DNA of 64,000 nt from an uncultured Porticoccus sp. Lineage in GTDB: Bacteria > Pseudomonadota > Gammaproteobacteria > Pseudomonadales > Porticoccaceae. Below the pieces are notes generated by a model, which saw nothing but the letters and a program-made list of their open reading frames with translations, did not search any database and had not been told where the DNA came from. Where the stretch lies: the NCBI RefSeq assembly GCF_913061305.1, contig NZ_CAJXST010000004.1, positions 62,001-126,000 on the forward strand, written 5' to 3'. Both the position numbers and the translations under genes were made by a program. Each line of letters starts with the position of its first letter. The stretch's first letter is position 1. This document shows, piece after piece, positions 62,617-64,000 of the stretch.

Positions 62617-63939
62617 TTGTTTTTTGATCGCCCTGAATCCGGTGAAACCGCTATTCTGGTGCATTTGATTCTTGGCACTGAAAATGAGCCTGAAGATCCC
62701 AGAGAGTTCGAAGAACTGGTGCTCTCCGCTGGTGGTGATCCAGTTGCCCTAGTGGCGGGGCAGCGCAATGCCCCCCATCCCAAGTACTTTGTGGGCACGG
62801 GGAAGCTGGATGAGTTGGCGGCGCTTGTCAATGAAACCTGCGCGGAGTTGGTTATTTTTAACCACAATCTTTCCCCCAGCCAGGAGCGCAATCTCGAGGC
62901 TGCACTGAAATGCAGAGTACTTGATCGCACCGGTCTGATTCTCGACATTTTTGCCCAGCGGGCGCGCACCCACGAAGGTAAGTTGCAGGTAGAGCTTGCG
63001 CAGTTGCAGCATATGTCTACCCGGCTGGTTCGCGGTTGGACTCACCTGGAGCGACAGAAAGGTGGTATTGGACTGAGGGGGCCGGGTGAAACCCAGCTGG
63101 AAACAGACCGTCGTTTGTTGCGCAATAGAATTACCTCCATTCTCGGTCGTCTGGACAAGGTTCGTCGACAGCGAGATCAGGGTCGCCGTTCGCGGTTGAG
63201 AGCAGAGATGCCGACCATATCGCTGGTGGGCTATACCAATGCGGGAAAGTCCACACTATTCAATCGGCTGGCGAATGCGGAAGTCTATGCTGCCAATCAG
63301 CTTTTTGCCACGCTTGATCCCACCATGCGCCGTCTTGATATCAATGGCTTTGGTCCGGTTGTGCTTGCGGACACAGTGGGTTTTATCAGTCATCTACCCC
63401 ACAAACTGGTCGAAGCTTTTCGGGCGACCCTGGAAGAAGCAGCGAGTGCATCTTTGCTGTTGCACGTGGTCGATGCGTACAGCGATGAACGGTCGACCAA
63501 CATCGCGCGAGTGAATGAAGTGCTGGACGAGATAGACGCTCTGGAACTGCCGACTTTAATGGTCTACAACAAAATTGATTTGTTGGAAAACTCCGCGCCG
63601 CGCCTGGAGCTTGATGAGACGGGCAAGCCGGTAGCCGTCTGGCTTTCGGCTCAAACCGGTCGGGGTTTTGATCTTTTGTCTCAAGCGATAGCAGCATTGC
63701 TGAGCAACGATATTGTCCACGAAACCTACCGGTTGACGCCCACTATGGGCCGTTTGCGTGCCATGTTGTACGAGCGCAAAGCGGTACTTGCAGAGTCCCA
63801 GTCGGAAAATGGCAGCATGCTGGTGGAAATCTGCATGCCAAGGCCCGATTTTTACCGCCTGCTACAGTCTGAGCAGCTGACGCCCGACGATTTGCAATGG
63901 CAGCCCTGTCAAAGTCCTTCCCCCGCCAGACCCCACTGA
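62617..63939 (+). CDS. hflX: Ribosome-splitting GTPase HflX
   Basis: HflX dissociates stalled or hibernating ribosomes. The 440-residue protein has an N-terminal HflX domain (about 1-180) with HPKYFVGTGKLDEL and NHNLSPSQERNLE, and the GPGETQLETDRR linker. The GTPase domain has G1 GYTNAGKST (about 206-214), G3 DTVGF and G4 NKID. The start is a TTG at 62617, with GGAG six bases upstream. It gives MFFDRPESG, matching the Pseudomonas N-terminus. It is the last gene in the window. Confidence 0.95.
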   Translation: MFFDRPESGETAILVHLILGTENEPEDPREFEELVLSAGGDPVALVAGQRNAPHPKYFVGTGKLDELAALVNETCAELVIFNHNLSPSQERNLEAALKCRVLDRTGLILDIFAQRARTHEGKLQVELAQLQHMSTRLVRGWTHLERQKGGIGLRGPGETQLETDRRLLRNRITSILGRLDKVRRQRDQGRRSRLRAEMPTISLVGYTNAGKSTLFNRLANAEVYAANQLFATLDPTMRRLDINGFGPVVLADTVGFISHLPHKLVEAFRATLEEAASASLLLHVVDAYSDERSTNIARVNEVLDEIDALELPTLMVYNKIDLLENSAPRLELDETGKPVAVWLSAQTGRGFDLLSQAIAALLSNDIVHETYRLTPTMGRLRAMLYERKAVLAESQSENGSMLVEICMPRPDFYRLLQSEQLTPDDLQWQPCQSPSPARPH

Positions 63940-63960
63940 CCGTATGTGATTTGTCGTGCC

Positions 63961-63979
63961 GGGCATTTTGTGCCCTTTT
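63961..63979 (+). terminator. Possible terminator after hflX
   Basis: A 5-bp stem (GGGCA at 63961-63965, TGCCC at 63971-63975) with a TTTTG loop and four following T lies 22 bases after the hflX stop. It is short and therefore only a candidate; hflK/hflC could continue beyond the window. Confidence 0.4.
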
Positions 63980-64000
63980 GCATCACAGCTAACGACTTGT

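Overview
The window is 64 kb of ordinary, densely packed chromosome from a gammaproteobacterium. Gene content and order point to the Pseudomonadales/Cellvibrionales side, probably a free-living, possibly marine relative of Pseudomonas. Blocks keep the order known from Pseudomonas: lptM-lysA-dapF-DUF484-xerC facing cyaY; argH facing algZ-algR-hemC-hemD-hemX-hemY; mrcA facing pilMNOPQ-aroK-aroB, then gltBD-hemE; and rsgA/orn/queG/nnr/tsaE/amidase/mutL with miaA-hfq-hflX. I see no rRNA, tRNA, insertion sequence, prophage, integron or CRISPR array, and no gap between genes reaches 300 bases.

Layout. 1-1.3 kb: 3' part of amtB, then glnK (nitrogen sensing). 1.3-6.1 kb, minus strand: SIMPL protein, then xerC, DUF484, dapF, lysA and lptM (lysine/peptidoglycan precursor and recombination operon). 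6.2-10.8 kb: cyaY, then an Anbu proteasome-like peptidase facing a three-gene operon (zinc-ribbon HExxH protein, alpha-E protein, circularly permuted ATP-grasp). 11-18.7 kb: argH, the AlgZ/AlgR pair and the haem operon hemCDXY, closed by a bidirectional terminator shared with pckA. 18.7-26.8 kb: pckA, hslO, DUF4124, hslR, yrfG (minus), nudE-cysQ (plus), mrcA (minus). 26.9-33.6 kb: pilMNOPQ-aroKB. 33.7-40.7 kb: gltB, gltD, hemE. 40.9-46.8 kb: degenerate HD-GYP protein, psd, rhdA, rsgA, MscS-like channel, orn. 46.8-53.6 kb: queG, nnr-tsaE-amidase-mutL-yccF. 53.7-64 kb: SMP_2/YtjB-like membrane protein, serB, FimX-like protein, the EF-P module (epmB, efp, epmA), miaA, hfq, hflX.

Connections. Type IV pilus functions recur: the PilMNOPQ alignment complex and secretin, AlgZ/AlgR and FimX, which in Pseudomonas control twitching. 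Two proteins with cyclic-di-GMP-type domains (HD-GYP and GGDEF/EAL) have lost catalytic residues and look like receptors or scaffolds. Translation and RNA quality genes cluster at the right end (EF-P and its lysylation enzymes, MiaA, Hfq, HflX), and RsgA, QueG, TsaE and Orn lie nearby.

Most of the window is housekeeping. The points most worth a second look are the Anbu locus with a metallopeptidase-like gene where a transglutaminase is usually found, a YtjB-like protein whose C-terminal half reads like a decayed class III nucleotidyl cyclase domain, the HD-GYP protein without its metal ligands, and glnK lying downstream of amtB behind a strong terminator. I did not find a clearly new multi-gene system beyond the Anbu locus variant.
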